Positions 23,872-37,933 of a stretch of 64,000 nt of DNA are shown here, piece after piece; position 1 is the first letter of the stretch, and each line of letters starts with the position of its first letter. The notes under the pieces are model-generated. The model was given only the letters and a program-made list of their open reading frames with translations. It was not told where the DNA came from and ran no database searches. Source of the stretch: Paramecium tetraurelia (Eukaryota; Ciliophora; Oligohymenophorea; Peniculida; Parameciidae); contig NW_001799289.1 of NCBI RefSeq assembly GCF_000165425.1, forward strand, positions 187,342 to 251,341. The letters are read 5' to 3'. The translations under genes and the position numbers were made by a program.

Positions 23872-26439
23872 ATGGAAATACTCATTAAATTATTGATATG
23901 CTAATTAATAATTCAGGACATCATTCAAATCAGTTTTATCTGGATGAATACCGAATGGTATTATGTTCTACTGAATGCCTTATCCCTATCAATATGCTTA
24001 CTACTTGTAATAATAGATTATTACAAAATCCAGCAGATCTATTTTAAGGTAGGTTTGTTAATATTATGCGTAATAAATTGCGAAACCTTGTTCTAACTAT
24101 CTATTAATATTGCTAGTGCTGTTTAACTATTTTATATATTGCTTATTCTGTTTAAGATTTATGAAAATACCATCCTAACTAAGATGATTGTACACTTAGT
24201 TTTAGTATACATGGTAATTAGAGCTATTATTGCCTATTCAGATTATAGAATCCAACATTTGCTATTGATAATATTCTAATAACCTTTAAATCATTATATA
24301 TTTTATTCACTGAGAAAAAAATCATTTTCACAGTAAACTCAAGCTTAATTAATAATTTAACAGAATTCATAAGAATAAGTGATTTGCTTATCTAATGATA
24401 GCAAGTAAGATAATTTAAAATGTGACTTGAATGAGAGTGTAATTGTTAATTAAATAGATTATGATTTTGAATCTCCTAGAATATAATAAGAACATAAATC
24501 AATAGGCACTAACAAAAATACTATTGAATAAAGAGTTATCATAAAAAAACCTATAAATGTGTGGAAAACAACTACAAACTCTTCAGATTCCCCTTAGCAA
24601 GAATCAATAAAGATAGAAAACAATATGGATTCTAAATATTCTGATTTAGTTGCAATTATGAGTAATCTTCCCTTTGGAATCATTTTTGTTGATTAGAACC
24701 TAACCATTTTAGAATATAATTAAAAAGTGTCTTAATTATTAGGAATCACAAATCCTAATAAAATAATTCCATTTCTAGACGAAGCTATTAAAAAGTAAAT
24801 AATATAAATGATTATTACAGAAGTGGAGAAATTTAAGAAGTACGTTCTGCAAAAAAAATTAAAAAGTCTTTGAGTAAATCACCAAAAAAATCATATTTTC
24901 ACTAACAACCTTCCATTAATCTATAAAAAAGATAAAATGATGATTAGATTTCAGATTTAGTTTCTCAATTTTATAACTGTGGGTCCCAATCTAGAATGGA
25001 TAATGAAAGCTAATAGGAAGGAAATTTAAGGTCTATATTTTAAAAGTTTTAGAAGATCCACTAAAGTTAATAAACAGCTGCTTCCAGAGAAACCTTTCAA
25101 TTCATAATAAGATTAGATTCAATGGATACTTCATATTGTAAATCTAAATATAAGAGTTTAAAACTTAAGATTTTTTAAATTGATGGGAATGGATTGTGGG
25201 AACAAAATGTATATTTATTTGTATTAGAAAACATTACAAAGAGAGAGGAACTCAAATTGCTTAATCATAAATATAAATTTCAATAAGCACTTTTAAATTC
25301 ATTATGTCATGAATTAAGAACTCCGATCAATGGTGTCATTTCTTAATTATATGCTCTAAAAGATGAATTGATGACTGACTTAATTCAATCACATTTAAAT
25401 CCTGCAATTGTATCAACTAAGAGATTATAATACTAATTAAATGACATATTGGACTATGCTTAGATTTAGTGCAAAGCCTTAACTCTTAATAAATCTTACT
25501 TTAAATTGGAGGAAATATATTAACAATTACAAGAGTTATTTAATTTCGAATGTATATAGAAGCAGATCTAATTAGTGATCGAGGATGATCATTAAATCAG
25601 ATTACATACAGATAAAGAGAGATTGCTGAGAATTTTCATTAATTTACTAGATAATTCGGTTAAGTTTACTAATAAGGGAGGGACAATAAAAGTATCATCA
25701 GAGATAGATAAAGATCAATTGAAATTCATTGTCTATGATAATGGATAAGGTATAAAGGATGAAATCATAGAAAAAATTGAAGAATAGGCAGAGATGTTAT
25801 TCAAAGACTCTGTTTAATACCATTCAAATAAATTAGGTTTGGGATTGAGAATCTCAATGTTGCTTTCAGATTACTTATATAAAGAGCAAAAGTTTCAGAT
25901 AGAATCTAAATTTAATTAATACACTAAAATAAGTTTTAGATTATCAAATTTAATAGAAAATTACTCTTCAGAATTTTAGATGGGTGCTTAATTATCTATA
26001 TTAGAAAAAAATTGTAATTGCAGTAAAATATTGATTGTTGATGATATAATTTGCAATCATTTTGCACTTTAGGTTTTATTGAAAAAATTTAAAGTGAAAA
26101 CTGACAGTGCTTACAATGGCAATTCGGCTATAGAGTTAGTAGAAGAGAGATTGAAATAATAATGTTGTCAAACTTATCGATTAATTTTTATGGATATAGA
26201 AATGCCATAGAAGAATGGATTTCAAGCATCTTCGGAAGTATTTTAAAATATCATCAATTTAGATATCTTAAAAATTAAGGTAAAATTCTCTCAATGAGGA
26301 ATGTATAATTACTATGTATTCAGCATATTCTGGTGACGATGATGTTCTGATTGCAAGTTAATGTGGAATGAAAGAAAGAATTTCAAAACCTACAGACATC
26401 TAAAAATTGGAGCACATTATTAGAAAGTATATACTTTGA
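23872..26439 (+). CDS. Membrane hybrid histidine kinase 2, 838 aa
   Basis: Introns are at 24795-24820 (26 nt, CAG acceptor) and 26238-26262 (25 nt). The layout copies the preceding gene: five hydrophobic helices in the first 150 residues, a long Asn/Ser-rich linker, a PAS-like domain (NLPFGIIFVDQNLTILEYNQ), H-box CHELRTPIN with His471, HATPase with N-box NLLDNSVKFTNKGG, G1 DNGQGI, G2 KLGLGL, and a receiver with VDD, MDIEMP and SKP. In the receiver the second intron occupies the same site as in kinase 1. It is presumably an active autokinase and relay. The 19-bp gap between the two genes is among the shortest same-strand spacings in the window. Confidence 0.9.
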
Positions 26440-26585
26440 TAAATATTTAATCTCAATATTTTTTAATTTTAATATACATACTTAAATTATAAGACTTAAA
26501 ACTAGTTAGAAGGTAAAGATAAACACATTAATATTTAAAGTAAATTCTATTTTTAGTATATTTTCGAATTATTAATCAAATCATT

Positions 26586-28865
26586 TCAAGTGCTATCATT
26601 TTATTTTTCAAGATCTTATTTAATTAAACTCCTTTTCTAAGAAAGGGACGATTTTAATTTTTGATGGTATTTGGCAAAAGGTCTGACATCTTAATCAATT
26701 TTTTGACAAACTTAGTAAATTAATTCTAATTCAGCCCCCAACATTGAAATAAGTTGCGAATTTAGAGTTTCAGAAGATGATCCAGGTTATCTTTTGACAA
26801 TTTCTTCATATGCCTAAATTATAGTTTCCAATGTTACATTATAGATTTATTAATACACATAATTATTAAGAGGTTATGGAATAAAACTAGATCTCTTCTT
26901 CTTTCTGATTGATTCATGATTCATTCCAATTTTATTTTATCTTTTTTATTTCATCATCATTCTTGCATAAACTAACATCTCTTCTTTGCTTGATATAATA
27001 AACAAACATTAATACTTATCTTTAGGTGTTTTGAGTTAGTTTTCCACCATGTTTCTATTGATTTTAAGATCCTCTTCTTCTAATGTAATTAAAGGCTTTG
27101 GAGTAAAATTAAACATGACCAATTACTTGGGTGTTAATAATACTTCTTTCAATTTATCAATTTCATTCAGCCTTGTCAACAATGAGTATATGTCTGATTG
27201 TTGAATAATTTAATCACTTAAAATTAATAAACTAAATACTATGCTTTATTCATTAATTAGACCTTTGGAATCTTACTAAATAACATGCCACATGTAATAA
27301 AATTAAAAAATATTTTTAGATCTAGATTTATTGGTTTCTTTTTCTAAAACATTTTTTGTAATTAATTTTAAAAATAATCTAATCCAGATGAGCAACATAA
27401 TTTAGTTGATAATTCTAAGGATATAATATTTAATAACTTTAGTCTTATTTAAGTGGTTATGTCTAACTGTCAGTTATTCTAATTTCATTATCTGCGATAA
27501 TAGCCTATTACATTTTTTGGTATATTTAGGAATCCTGGGCATTATTGTCATTAGCTTAAGTTTCAACCAGAATTTAGAGATTGTCTTGATATATTTTCTT
27601 TTGGTCTGAATCATCAATGCTAAAATCATATAGTTTATTTCCCAATTCTACCATATCTAGAGTCAAAAATAAGAAATACAATTGATTCTATTATATATAG
27701 TTACAAGTAGTCCAATAAAGAAGGAGAATATCTATAGAATACCTCCAATATTGGAAAGTAATTCATCTATTTTTTGATATTATCTCTAAAATTTAGTTTT
27801 GAAAGGCTTCTTGCGAAATAACAATTTAACAAAAGAGTCTTCAATAATCTCTGTGTAATCTTATTGTACATCTGTTGGGTCCAATACATAAAAAGATCTT
27901 TCTTCAAACATACTAAATTTAATAGTATAATCAATTAACCTTATAGGAAGTAAACTTTCGTCATTAAGAAAATCAAATTTAGTAATGAAAGCATTAATAG
28001 ATTTAGTAAAATTGATGTTGAAGGAAAAAGAAAATGAATCATCTATGAACGGTTGAACATAAGATTCTTTAGGTTTATAAGGGTTTATAATCTAGTCATA
28101 TGTGTGTTGATTACTTGATTGACTGTGAGTAATTTAATTTTGAATGTATGTTAGTCAGATTCACGACAATTTGGTTTCCATTGATTAGTCGAATTATTTT
28201 AGCATTCTGAAACTGACAGATCAATAAATTGAAACAAAGTGCCTAATAATTATTGTCAAACAAGATATTTACTTGATTAGGTCCCTCCAATTTGAATTTC
28301 TGAATTTATCCTAATATATATAACAATTATATCAATACGATGGGCACAGAAAGTTCTATAATTGAAGTTATTAAAATTATTAATGGAAATTGACATTGTT
28401 TTCAGCAAAAATTTAATTAAAACGATCCAGTGTACATGGAACTAATTCTATTGGTTCAGTCTTCTTTAAAAGATCTCCTTATTAACTACGAGAATAAACT
28501 CTATGATATAATAATAGGCTACTTTTGTTTCAAAGTTATATTAAAATACGGGTTTTCAATAAAATTATCTTATTCGATCTAAACAGCGAATAAGAAGTTA
28601 GAGTTATTAAAAGCAATTTGATCAACTTTATCATCGTACTCTGAAATTGTAATTACTTTCAACTATTCTTTCTATATAAAGGTAATAAAATTTGTGATGA
28701 AAATAGTCATCATAATCGCCATCACGCCAATGGATGCACAACCTCCTAAAACGGTCTTATAATAAGCTTGCTTATTTATCCTCAAGAACACCATTTATCC
28801 AAAAATGTCCAGTTTTGCAATACCTTTGATAATATATTAAAGTAACCTGCTAATACTGAAACCAT
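26586..28865 (-). CDS. Two-membrane-segment protein, family copy C, 694 aa
   Basis: Eight introns were fitted by frame and by alignment with copies A and B: 28846-28824, 28522-28501, 28338-28311, 28272-28243, 28114-28092, 27679-27657, 27437-27415 and 27239-27217. The first and last end in AAG. The family marks are present: a DIFGQ motif, a first membrane helix after it (GGCASIGVMAIMMTIF), Cys residues in the loop, a second helix (LLSNIGGILQIFSFFIG), and a region equivalent to the INNELDLH motif. The C-terminus is longer than in A and B and is Lys/Gln-rich. The start is inferred from the match of MVSVLAGIAKLDIFGQ with copy A. Function is unknown. Confidence 0.7.
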
Positions 28866-29834
28866 TACTAAATAATTATGTTATTTTTTATATTATTCTT
28901 TGCTTTAATTACGTAAGCAAAGGCACAATTAAAACAATGGATTATAAAATATTTTGACAATAAATGATATCTCCTCTTATAACATTCCTCCTAAAATAGA
29001 TTAATATAATGAAACAGAATACTTAAGTTGCGAAAATTAATAGAAATCATAAAATATGATTTTATCATAAGAAATAACATATATTAAACGAAATATGAAA
29101 TTAGATCCATGGTTGCCAGACTCCTCTATTAATATACTTATTTAAATAAAATAGATGATGATATTTAACATTACAATAAAGAATACTGATTGTAATGTAT
29201 ATATAAATGAGGGAATAAATTTAATAAAAGCATAAGAGATTAAAATATTCATATTATTTTGAATAAACATTTTTTTATTTTAATGGTCAATTCATTGATA
29301 ATAAGCTGGCATGCAGCAAATTGATTTATAGAACAAATGAGTTAATACAAATATGAATTATTTAAAAAAATTAACACTTTAATGATTTAGATAATATAAA
29401 TTAAAAGGTAAATAGAAAATGTAATAGAGCTAAATTTACTTAAAAAAGCACCAATAGAGCTAGGTTTTAATCTATAGTATGATAATACTGATAGCAGAAT
29501 AAAATTATGATAATTCTGCCAATAATACTTTTATTCAAAATAATCTATAAATTAGTTAATTAAAGAAATTTAGATATTGTTTTAAAAACCCTAAACATTC
29601 CTTTGGAATGTCTTAGACATTAATTCAAAACTCTGATATCCACAAGTTAGGAAGAATATACAAAAAAAATTATGATTTACATCTTATCATTAGTATCTAT
29701 TCTAAAAATAAATCAAGGAATCAAATATCTGTCTCTTTAGCATTTTTTATAAAACAAACATTTATAAAATATCTTCTTATCTATAAATATCTTTAAATAT
29801 TATAAGTTCAAAGGAAGAATAAAATCATAGCGTA
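28866..29834. other. Intergenic, nearly featureless AT-rich DNA
   Basis: About 970 bases, one of the longest gene-free stretches here. I looked on both strands with the ciliate code and saw only short, low-complexity frames. No repeats, RNA genes or promoters were recognised. Confidence 0.5.
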
Positions 29835-30367
29835 ATGACCAATAAATAATTAGAGAAATACGTTGCAGATAAAGTTTCTATAAATCAAAGAAATAAAATT
29901 AAAAGGTTTGAGATTTTTTATCCAAATTTATATGATATAATGAAATTGAACAAAGAAAGCCAAACTTTCTGAATCAATCTTATGAACCACTCAATAATTA
30001 TTATATTAAAAGTTTCAAAGAAAATCAGAAATTTTATACATTATATAATGAGCTAATTTAACAATGTATAAGTATAGGGTGAAAATGAAAATAGAATTTT
30101 GAATTAGTAAATATAATGGAAGTTGGAACAATTTCTATTCTAAAATAGTATCTACTTAATGATGTTGAGAAGCTTACGTGGTTTTTTGGAGAATTCAATT
30201 TTACTCATCAAATTAGTATCCTGAAATCTCAAATTGTAGATGATTATATTATAATAGATTATTAAAAAACTTAAACATTCATTATTTTAAATTTTTAATC
30301 TATAAGAAAGCGAAATACTTGGCATTTCATAATCAAAAATTCTTATAAGAGAATACTACTTCAATGA
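29835..30367 (+). pseudogene. Probable decayed gene of unknown family
   Basis: Three segments with convincing protein composition follow each other on the plus strand but not in one frame. From ATG 29835 a segment (MTNKQLEKYVADKVSINQRN onward) runs to about 29960; a second around LNQSYEPLNNYYIKSF needs a frame change that no ordinary short intron supplies. A third from about 30100 (NFELVNIMEVGTISILKQYL) runs to TGA at 30365-30367 and requires a 36- or 42-nt intron before it. A gene with one frameshift, or a gene with an unusual 50-nt intron, would explain it. No domain was recognised. Flanking sequence is non-coding. Confidence 0.4.
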
Positions 30368-30727
30368 ATATATTACAATAAAATAACGTGATTTTTGAGG
30401 ATTTCATTCTTAATTGTTTTATACAAGCTTTACAATATTTTAAGTATGACTACTTTGTCATATAAATATAATTGTGTATACAATACTTAAACACTATAAA
30501 TTGTTACTTAGTATAAAGCAAAATAGAAAAAGTTTAAATTTAATAGCGAAAGCGAAAAAAATTTAAAAAATGGATTCTTACTAAATTACCATTATTGGAT
30601 GAAATGATCTTTTGAAATAACATATATATTTTCGTTATTTAATGTGAATTATTAAAAAGAATTTCATTAATCCTCCATGGAAATATTAAAGAAACTTTAA
30701 TATAAATGTTAAAATTAAATAATAAAT

Positions 30728-31983
<1,256 letters not shown>

Positions 31984-32045
31984 ATTAATTAATATTATTT
32001 ATAGATGTGGTTAAAGGGGATTTGTTTATATAATTAAATTTAAAT

Positions 32046-33512
32046 ATGAAGCTGAAGAGGTTTCTCTTGAGATACTACCCTCCTGGCATCATTCTAGAGT
32101 ATATTCGCAGTAATGGAGAATAGGAGACTAAGTCTATTGATTTGTTAAATCTGAGCAATGAGTAAGGATGACAATTTATCAATAGCACTGATGTAGATCA
32201 GTTGGTTGATGAAATTGTGATGGAGGAACCTATCATTTCAGAAAATAGAAAGCCATAACTAGCAGCATTGATTCGCAGTATCAACTGATTTTATTTAGAA
32301 CTAATTGAAAAGATCGAATCAAAGAAGGAACAATCATTTGAGTTGTTCAAGACTCTCAAAGCACACATGTTACCTCTAACAAATTGCGCATTCAATAAGA
32401 ACGGGGACAAGTATTGATTCCACTATGTAGATTCATCACAGGTAGTTATGATAGAACATGTAAAGTATGGGACACTTTCACAGGAGAATAATTGGTCTCT
32501 TTGGAAGGTCATAAGAATGTCGTATATTGCATTGCATTCAACAATCCCTTTGGGTATTCTATAGTCGTTATTTCCATAGGGATCGCGTTGCGACAGGCTC
32601 TTTTGATAAAACTGCAAAAATTTGGGATGCCACTTCAGGAAAGTGTCTATAGACATTTGTTGGACATCAATATGAAATAGTTTGTATTTCCTTTGATCCC
32701 CATTCCTTACTTGTGGCAACAGGATCTATGGATAAAACTGCGAGATTATGGGATGTTGAGACAGGAAAATAAATAGCTAGATTGGATGGACATGATGGTG
32801 AAATTGTCAGTTTGCATTACAACTCTGATGGTGATAAATTGCTTACAGGTTCATTTGATAAAACTGCTATGGTAAGGCTTATTCATCACATCATAGATTT
32901 GGGATGTGAGATCTGGTGAATGTATACACATTTTAGATGAACACACAGGTGAGATTTCAAGTACTTAATTTGAATTTACAGGAGATTATTGTGCTACTGG
33001 TTCGATAGATAAGTAATCTTGCAAATATATGATATAGAACTTGTAAAATTTGGGATATTAAAACAGGAAAATGCATAGAAACACTTCGAGGACATTAAGA
33101 TGAAGTACAAGACATCTGCTTCAATTCCACAGGTTTCTATTTTCGTCTATCATCTCTAAGGAACCAGATTAGTCACAGTCTCAGCTGATGCAACTGGAAG
33201 ATTATACAATGTCAATTCTGGATAATGTATTGCCCAACTCTTAGGACACAAAGGGGAAATCTCTAAAGTTGCTTTCAATCCCTCAGGAAACAAAATCATT
33301 ACTGCAAGTGCAGATAATACAGCTAGAATTTTGTAAAATTCATCTTAATCTTTTTCAGTTCAGAAACTGGAGAATGTCTGTAAGTATTGGAAGGTCACAC
33401 TGATGAAATATTTAGTTGTGCATTCAATTATGAAGGAGATATCATCATCACAGGATCTAAAGATAACTCATGCAAAATTTGGAAAGAAGCTAATCTGTAG
33501 GTTAAAAAATGA
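32046..33512 (+). CDS. DAW1: DAW1/ODA16, outer dynein arm transport adaptor, 423 aa
   Basis: Eight introns are removed: 32162-32185, 32278-32298, 32411-32430, 32554-32579, 32872-32896, 33013-33037, 33133-33160 (AAG acceptor) and 33333-33358. The start [20 protein letters not shown] and the following KSIDLLNL match the DAW1/ODA16 N-terminal domain. Eight WD40 units follow, with DAW1-typical text such as [30 protein letters not shown] and [14 protein letters not shown]. Length fits the family (about 415-446 aa). The protein is known to link outer dynein arms to the IFT46 subunit of intraflagellar transport, so it acts in the cytosol and cilium. The divergent WD40 gene at 20166 may be a paralogue. 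Confidence 0.93.
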
Positions 33513-33736
33513 CTGTTTCCATATATATATCTATATATATTCATCAAATATTCTATGGATGCGATAGGAATGTCTAATCTATCGCATTTTCTCTATATTA
33601 AAAATAATGTTAACTCAATTAAAATAGTAACAGATATGTCTTTCATTTAATTCTAACGTTGTGTATGTTGGAAAAGATTCAATAAATTGCATGTTTTCTA
33701 ATAAATATTCAAGTAAATAAATTAATTACATTATAA

Positions 33737-35665
33737 ATGGATGACAATGTATAAGAGTCAGCTTACTTACTCAGCATTGCATATCTATTATTGGGTTTGA
33801 TTTTTATATTCCTGGCATTATATAGCATACCATGTTTATGGAAGGCTTGGAAATGTCGACAATTCTTCCCAAAGGTTTTTTATCTGTTTATATTGGCAAT
33901 CTGCAGTGATCAAGCCACGTACTAGTTACTCTATTTATATGAAGTATTTAGAACTTATTTCAAAGGTCATTACAGCAATAAAGAAAGAAAAAGATGATTA
34001 GTCATAAACAGAATCATTCCGCATTATTTTCTTTCAAACAATCTATGTTCCAGATGCTATATTTTTTGTGATTTACTTCTCATTATTTTGGCAGTTCTTA
34101 ATTATGATGCATCACGGTAGAATTAAAACTGGTAGCATTGATATTGGTAAAAAATACATTAATATCAGGAAAAAGGAACTGGAATCCAGAACAAGCAAAT
34201 TCCAAAGTGCGTCTAATATTATACTTATACATCATAGGCTAAGCTATTGTGATATGGTAATTCATGGCTTAAGAACTATCGCCGAAAGCTATAATGATAT
34301 GTGATATAGCTGTTAATGCTTCCGTTCCAATAATTGTGGTAATAATGGTTTTGTACCTAAATATTAAATTCTCAGGATCGCCTTTTGTTTCAAACAGGTA
34401 TGAAAAGAGTAACAATAAAATACAATAACTATTGTGGATATGGATTTTACTAAGAATTCCTTAATTGGCTGTTAATGTAATAGTTGTTGTCTACAATGAT
34501 GATTTAATAGCTTTAATGGGTGGAAAATTGGAAGTAACCTTTATTGAATAGCTTTTATTGATTTTGTTTATAGTTGGAGATATTATTATTGTTTAAATTA
34601 TTCCTGTTTTGATGGCAATGTCTAATAGTTTCTTGAGTGCATTACTGCTTGATCACTACAAAATAAATTAAATTATAAGTGTAGAAGCTTTTTCAGGTGA
34701 TATAGATCATTAATAGCAAGGATAGGGGATAGTTCCAACAAAAAATACAACAAGAGATTACTCTTTATTTATTAACCTAAAGTTAAAGGATTTAGAAATC
34801 AATGATAGATAATTCTTTAGAAAATATAATGGATTTGGGGAAATTAAAATTGCAACATTGCAAAAAGACTCAAAGTAATATGCACTAAGAGTTGTGCAAT
34901 TTAAAGAATTAAGTACTTTTTTAATTGATGAAACAAAATAAGAAATCTAAACAATCAATAACATTAGAAAGGGATATAAAATATTTTGGTTTGATTGTAA
35001 TGAATCTAGCATTTATCTTTTATCTAAATTTTATCCAAATTCAAATTTAAATAACTTTATTCATAAAAATACAGATAATGGAAATGAACAAATAAAAGTT
35101 ATTACTACCTCTTACACTAATAAATAATTATTAATTCGAGTGAATATTGCTACTGATCTTATTAAAGAAATCTAGAATTTGCATGATTAAAGTATCATTC
35201 ATGGACACCTAAATTCAAATAATATCTTATTTACAGATAAATTTAAAATAAAAATTGTTGATTATGGACTAAGAGCAATAAAAAAATATGCTAGTTTGGT
35301 TAATGGATATTGTAACAAGAATGGATTTACAGCACCTGAATGTTTAAATGATAGAGGAAGTGTAGTTTCGTAGATGGCCATAAAAGAATCAGATATATAT
35401 TCATTTGGAATGATTCTCTATCATTTATTCACAGAAACTGTACCCTTTTTTGTAAATATATATGTATATTCTTAATTAGAATATGCCACAAAAAGATATA
35501 GTTCAATTAGTTAAGGAATAGTAATCTAGGCCCAAAATTCCGGAATCATTTAATCCAAATATAGCAACTTTAATAAGATGCTGTTGGTAATAAGAACCAA
35601 TCAAAAGACCAAATTCAAGTTAGATTCTATAGACTTTAAAATAAATATCAGAAAGCTTAGAATGA
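33737..35665 (+). CDS. Seven-helix membrane protein fused to a pseudokinase, 618 aa
   Basis: Introns are at 33944-33965 (22 nt, AAG acceptor), 34147-34168 (22 nt, CAG) and 35452-35479 (28 nt). Seven hydrophobic helices fill about residues 10-300. A protein-kinase-like domain follows: glycine-loop remnant GFGEIKIATL, ALRVV in place of the VAIK Lys region, catalytic loop IIHGHLNSNNIL where HRD has become HGH, and VDYGLRA instead of DFG. Then come an APE-like APECL, SDIYSFGMILYHL and a TKL-style end CCWQQEPIKRPNSSQIL. The catalytic Asp is missing, so phosphotransfer is unlikely; ATP binding or scaffolding is more plausible. The fold combination resembles receptor-coupled kinase domains. Confidence 0.75.
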
Positions 35666-35977
35666 AAACTTATATATATATTTATTAATTCCATTACATT
35701 TATAATTCAATCTATCTTATCAAATTTGTTTATCAATCTTAAAAATCCTTATATTTATTTCATTTTCATAAAGCTCCATTTTTATAAAGTCATGAAGAAG
35801 ATGTTAATGCATCATTTTGAATTTTGGTTTAAACTACAAATATTCAACAACCTTAAGGTAAGCAACCTCAACAGAGAAATTCTACTTAATTATACTCATT
35901 TTATCTTTGTCTACAAAATTAAATTAACTATATTATACTATAATTTTTAGGGTAAATTAATAACATATTAAACTAAA
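35666..35977. other. Intergenic, no gene seen
   Basis: 312 bases of AT-rich sequence between two plus-strand genes. A 74-codon frame at 35726-35950 is biased towards Phe, Tyr, Ile and Asn with no recognisable features and is not called. The promoter of the transporter gene presumably lies here. Confidence 0.45.
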
Positions 35978-37349
35978 ATGAAATTCCTTTCAGAATTTTC
36001 TCTGCTGAATATCGGAAATCTTATATGTTGTCTTGGGCTATCATTAATAGCTCCCTTTTATCCAACATATGCAGAAAAATTTGATGTATCAGGATCCTTG
36101 TTGGGTCTCATTTTTGGAATTAATCCGATAGGAGGAATTTTGTCTTCCCTGATTGTTGGGAAAATTCTAAATAAAGTAAGATTTTGTAGTTATTCATACA
36201 AAGAACAACCAAGTTAATATTTTGTCCTTAGGAATGCTAATTCAATCTATTGGAATGTTTTGTTATCCACTTTTGACATTTACGACTAACAGAACAATAT
36301 TTATTACCATTTCCTTATTGGGAAGGTTTATAAGTGGATTTGTAAATATATTATAAAGATTATAGGGAGCATAAACATTTGTAACCCCACTTTATGCAAT
36401 TATAACATAAAAATATGCAGATTCAATCAACTAAAAAATGGCAACAACAGAATTTTTTTCCTCATTTGGTTATTTATGTGGTCCAGTAATAGGATCAATC
36501 TTATATACAATAGGAGGATTTTCATTTCCATTTCTACTTTTTGCTTGCTTTTCTGTTATCATAGCGATAATAATAAAATTACAATTCGAAAAATAGGAAG
36601 AAAAAGCAATTAATAAAATTCCCGAACCTGTCATCTCTGACATATACGACATCGAATGTCCATCAACAACATCATTTTATAATGAAACTGATATATCAAT
36701 TGGTTACTATGACCTTATCAAATATTTCCCAGTATCATCATCATTATTTGTAATTTTGGCATTATGTATAACTTTTACATTTTATTATCCAACTTATGCA
36801 ATATATTTTGAAGAGAATTTCAACATTCCCCCACAACATGTAGGCTTTTACATGGCTGCAGTTTCATTAGCCTATAGTGTTGGAGCTTTGACTGTATCAA
36901 GAATTAATGTCAATAAATCAAAAGCCATTTTTATAGGAATGGTTGTTGTATCAATATCATAATTTTTTATGGGTCCTGATCCACTAATGAATATCAGTCC
37001 CAAGATTTTCATAACTGTTAGTGCTTAAGCAACATTTGGATTTTTTTCTGCGCCACCTTTCATTATGGCTCTCCCTAAAATTACAGAGGAATTATAAGCA
37101 AAATTTAAAAAGTCTGATCATGAAAAATGTAACTCCTTAGCATCTGGTTTATTTAATGCGGTGATTTCAACTGGAGATTTTTTAGGTCCAGTATTTTCAG
37201 GAGTTTTGGCTGAGTTCTTTTCTTTTCAAAGATCATGCAGTTATTTAGGTTTGTATTTAGTTGCCACAACTTTACTATTTCTTCCAAATCTATTTACATC
37301 CAAGAAAGTTTAGTAAGTTTAAATAAAATCTTATAAAGAATATTTATGA
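35978..37349 (+). CDS. Major facilitator superfamily transporter, 447 aa
   Basis: One intron (36176-36203, 28 nt, AAG acceptor) is removed, giving 447 aa, a standard MFS length. About twelve hydrophobic helices are visible in two halves split by a charged loop near residues 205-240 (FEKQEEKAINKIPEP). After the second helix comes the loop region GLIFGINPIGGILSSLIVGK, close to the MFS motif A area, and helix 4-5 carries a Gly/Pro-rich GPVIGSILYTIGGF. This last pattern is typical of the SLC18/vesicular amine and drug:H+ antiporter groups. The substrate cannot be read from the sequence. The two adjacent genes are unrelated. Confidence 0.85.
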
Positions 37350-37933
37350 TGTTATAATTTCATTTGTTTATGATTTCTATATTAATCAATATAAATTGTT
37401 CTCAAATATAAGTAATTTCTAAAGAGATTAAAGAGACACAAATAGTAATATATTTATGATTGAATAAATAAACAGATAAACCTAAAACTTATTTTCTAGC
37501 TAATAGAATGAAATTGCAATAGTGGAAATGCAAAATTTGAAGAATCAAAATGAACAAAAGATAGAAATTTGTAGCAAATCTAGTATATCTAAATGATACA
37601 AAAGCTGATTAAGGAACAGGTTATACTGTATATGAAATTACAATGAGAAGTCATGGTTCTCGAATATTAAAACTATCTAACATTATTTAAGAATCATTAA
37701 TGGTTCTGAGTCACCAAACTTGAATGGAAGATCTTTAAAATAATTTTTTTCGTATTTGTATATATTTCGATCTAATTGCTGAAGAGTATATTTTTTCATT
37801 TTTTTCATTCTGATTCTTCATTATTTATATAACAAATATCATCAAAGGATATAATTTGAACACTAATAAGGAATAATTTCTTTGGTTATGATTGGAATTC
37901 AGCATGATAAATTAATTTATTATTAAATTTAAT
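37350..37933. other. Intergenic, no gene seen
   Basis: 584 bases between two plus-strand genes. Short frames occur around 37505-37700 but are broken by TGA every 10-40 codons in each frame. No RNA or repeat was recognised. Confidence 0.5.

Noticed and set aside
36470-36652. Minus-strand 60-codon frame inside the MFS transporter gene
   Set aside because: It lies antisense to a well-supported transporter frame with clear helices, so it is a shadow of the coding strand.
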